Source: Ignelater luminosus (lineage: Eukaryota; Arthropoda; Insecta; Coleoptera; Elateridae). Taken from it: a stretch of DNA of 64,000 nucleotides. How positions within the stretch are numbered: the first letter of the stretch is position 1; the number at the start of each line of letters is the position of its first letter. The notes under the pieces are model-generated. The model searched no databases. It was not told the DNA's origin and worked only from the letters and a program-made list of their open reading frames with translations. Shown piece by piece: positions 60,801-64,000 of the stretch. The stretch spans positions 169,011-233,010 of the forward strand of contig VTPC01090687.1 in NCBI GenBank assembly GCA_011009095.1, in the 5' to 3' direction. Both the position numbers and the translations under genes were made by a program.

Positions 60801-63800
60801 AGTAAACACATTCCTTTCAAATTAAATTGATATGATTATAAAGTATTTTAGGTATATAAAAACACAAGAAGCAAATCAAATCTTGATGGTTGCTACTAAT
60901 ATGGGAGAATTTTATAAACTGGTTTCGTGGATGTAATTTAAAATCTGCAGACGGACCAAAAAACAAATTAATAAAAAGGTGTATACACTCAAATTAATTT
61001 TTAAAGTGGTCATCTTGGTTTTTGTGATAACTATTTTCGTATATAAACAAAAAGAACAAATTGTTGGAATTTTAGTCAGCAAAACGACTTTCGTGCTTTA
61101 ATGTATAGTTACATTTTTGGAATATCTTGATGATACGTGGGGTGTTCAATAAGCAAATTAGAATACGATCTAGAACTCCAAGAAGATGTGCCCGAAACTG
61201 GTCACTTTAAAAGAGAAAAGAACTGTGAAATTGGACCTCTGCTGTAATACGAGAGAATCCGACAAAAAATAATAATCACTTTTTGCCATAGATGTCGACA
61301 GTTGACTTTAGAAAATCTCACGTGTAAATGATACTTTTGATAATGCAAAGTACTCATCAGTGAAATAGTTACTGAAATTAAAATTAAAAAGTGAAATATA
61401 TTTCTTTTATGTTAGATAACTACCAGAATGAATTGCTCATTTTTCTAAAGCAAGATAAAAGTAAAGCCGCAAGCTCTTAAATCATATTTAATTGAATAGC
61501 TTAAACTAACTTCAAAGACATTCATATTATCTCTCGCCCATATTTCAAATTATTTGATATTTTGAAAAACACCCAAATATCTACATGCATAACTATAATT
61601 AAAATTTTAACGACCGAACTCTTCTCCATCATTAAAATTGTCAAACCATTTAACTTTTCTAAAATAGACATGTGACAATCAAAATCTCTCATATTTTGAC
61701 TACCATTATGTAGAGAGTGGAAAGATGTGCCGTGTAAACCGCGCATAATTAAGAAAAGCCCCTTTTTACATACCTACGTATACAAGGGGGGACTATGAAG
61801 CGTGTCTTGTGCCGTGATTAATTTTGTTTGGAACGAAAGGGTAGGTAGTCTTGAGCCCTTGCCGGCAAAAGTAAGCACTACCACCTACATCCTGTCTTAT
61901 GTTAAAACGCCTCGACACACAGCTGTCTTCAGTTGTATTTTACACGTGTCATATTGCATAAACCTTGAAGTAAAACAACAGATTTAAAATGTAGGCATAT
62001 TAAAGATTACGATCTAAATAAAGATTTATTGCTATTATTTTATGTAACTTTCGGTTTAATAGGATTTTGCTCTTTATTCCTCAAATAAATCTTGAAGATA
62101 TTTTAAGAAGAATCAACGAGAATAAGAACAACCCTCTTAAGCTTGAATAGAAACCGCACGTGTGTGCTTCCCCCTTATTTTATCCTCGTCTTATTATGTA
62201 TGTATGGTAGAGGTCACTAGACAGGTTATTTGGGTGGCTTGTGCCATTTGGCATCCTATTAAATCTTGAATGTCGTCTACTAGTTGTATGCATATATCCT
62301 GAATATAAATGAGTCCTTGATTTCAGGATGCATCACCTGGTTTTTCTTGTTGATTTAATTAGAAACCGACAAGTTATTTTTATAATAATAAAAAAGTTGT
62401 AACAACGCAACTAATAGCACATATTAATTTAGTAAACTCGAAGATTCTTAACAAATTTTTCAAGATTAAGAAGTTTGCAAAAGCGATTTAATAGTCAACG
62501 GCAAACTGATTTTTAGTTTTTCTAAATACAGCAAAATCTATACATAAAACAGATCGTTGGAGTCATTGTTAGCTTGTTGATGATCTCATATCTGAATAAT
62601 CTGAGATTTTAAATTAGAAATGTAAATCTGCCCCTTTTCTCAAAAATCAAAATGTTATTCTCTGGCATGAACTTCGTTGTATAATCAAAAACAGACATAG
62701 TCTGCCTGTTAGGTGCATTGCTACGTCAATAAGCAGAGTCATCAATGATCTTGGTATCGCCACATATAAACTTAACTTCATAAAATGCTATAAATTTCGA
62801 AATCAAAAATAGTTTTGAAAGACTCTGAATGGAGTGAACTCTACATACCAAAATGTAATTTATGAATTGTTACTTCAATCCCCGAGTTTCTTCTCTAGTA
62901 TTTGCTTACATCTGAAGCTCAATTCCATAGCAAAAATGGGCTGGACTGTTCACACTTTACTCTTGGAATATCTTTAAGCTCCACTAAAAAGTTTCTGGCT
63001 ATGTGAAATAAAACCTTCTCCGTTCTTTCAAAAAACCGCTGAGGTAGTGTAACTTAATTCATGAAAATTAGCTAGAAGATTACTAACACCAATAAATAGT
63101 TTGGTTGTTTCATATTCTGAGACTGCCTAGTAACTTCCAAAGCTGACTCCTTTCCACCATCTTGATTCTGTTCTTCAGATCCATCTAATGTATCATGAAA
63201 GTTTTAAGTATTTTTGTAACTACGGTAAATTGCATTTTTGAGCTATGTTTCTCGGTTTTGCTCGATTCAATGTTAATAGATGTACTCATTCCAAATAAAG
63301 TTAACGCAAGATAGAAGTTTTCTTCCCTGCACAGAAGTGTAATTAGTTCAAAAGTTAGTAAATGAAACACAAAATGTCCTAATCTTCTGTATTCTTGGTA
63401 AAATGACTTAAGCAAAAAAAAACTAGAAACAATTTTCACAATTCCAAAGAAACAGTGGAAGAAATATTGGCAACCTCTTGATTGTACCATGTTGCTTATA
63501 TTTCACCTAGACGTGAAGTATCGTAAACTGGAAAATTTAAAGCAACAAGATTTCAAGATACAAGTCAGGTTCTCTTGATAAATATATTTGTAAAAATGTC
63601 TAGTAGGTTTAAACTAGAAAAGCTATAGAATTCTAACATTTTTCAGCCATCATACATATTGTCCAATCTACAGGCAGGAAAGATGAGAGATAGTAAGATG
63701 TTTCCATATCTGGAGTAGTCATCGTAGAAAGAATGTTTCAAAAAAGTTTTTGTGACATGCAGCCATATCACAGATAATGTTGACGTCAAAGACTCGTAAA

Positions 63801-64000
63801 AGCGTCCGCATCCTGCCTAGTACTGGCAGATTACTAGTAGCGTTCCAATTATTTTTATTTCTTGATCTTAATGAATTGTGTTTCTTTAATAGGAAGTCCC
63901 TGAAAGTGCCGAAGGTCGCACATAATAATCTACATACTGCAATGGGGAAAAAGAAATGACAACATACGTAAATAATCAATCATTAATGCTTAGGAGTACT
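57829..64000. other. no gene recognised
   Basis: The first ~250 bp should hold the RA-domain gene promoter. Beyond it I find no exon set, RNA gene or element with defined ends on either strand; all ORFs are under about 100 codons, without family motifs. An (AAT)n microsatellite lies at 60102-60123. It may be intron or long-range intergenic DNA of a gene outside the window. Confidence 0.4.
60102..60123. repeat. (AAT)n microsatellite
   Basis: Seven consecutive AAT units read directly. Confidence 0.85.

Noticed and set aside
57829-64000. Search for CRISPR-like arrays, rRNA or a hidden gene cluster in the empty right end
   Set aside because: No regular repeats with spacers, no rRNA signatures and no linked exons were seen; the host is a eukaryote so CRISPR is not expected.

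Overview
The window is nuclear DNA from an AT-rich insect genome. The genes are split by short GT-AG introns, there is an eukaryotic tRNA-Glu gene with A and B boxes, and the repeats are typical animal DNA transposons plus a Ty1/copia element. A beetle is the most likely host (inference): the sulfakinin peptides end in DDYGHLRF, as known beetle sulfakinins do.

Layout, left to right. (1) 988-2714 (+): last four visible exons of tensin (SH2 then PTB). (2) 6345-7661: a mariner element with a dead transposase. (3) 8023-10532 (-): a complete sulfakinin neuropeptide precursor with a recognisable promoter near 10917. (4) 11447-11887 (+): an unrecognised 146-residue ORF. (5) 11975-21282 (+): an unrecognised 337-residue coiled-coil protein whose last intron (7.7 kb) holds three related Tc1/mariner-like insertions, one with an open 360-codon DD41D transposase. 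(6) 21962-41644 (-): the main find, a 15-exon gene of about 2,300 codons. It joins a disordered N-terminus with ten AT-hook-like repeats, five zinc-finger-like modules and the WD40 domain of TFIIIC subunit 110 (GTF3C2). Its introns carry foldback MITEs, a defective copia element (about 31050-34295) and a non-autonomous hAT element (34910-36422). (7) 42493-50164: transposon-rich intergenic DNA with a second, broken DD41D copy nested in a foldback. (8) 52728-53321 (-): Dr1/NC2-beta. (9) 56154-57828 (-): a protein with two RA domains resembling Drosophila Rau, with a tRNA-Glu gene in its first intron. (10) From 57829 to the end I recognise no gene.

The genes do not form a pathway. GTF3C2, Dr1 and the tRNA all concern Pol II/Pol III transcription, but that proximity is probably chance. 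Exon boundaries were placed by eye from splice consensus and frame continuity. All phases close exactly in the multi-exon models, which is strong internal support, but no alignment or transcript evidence was available.
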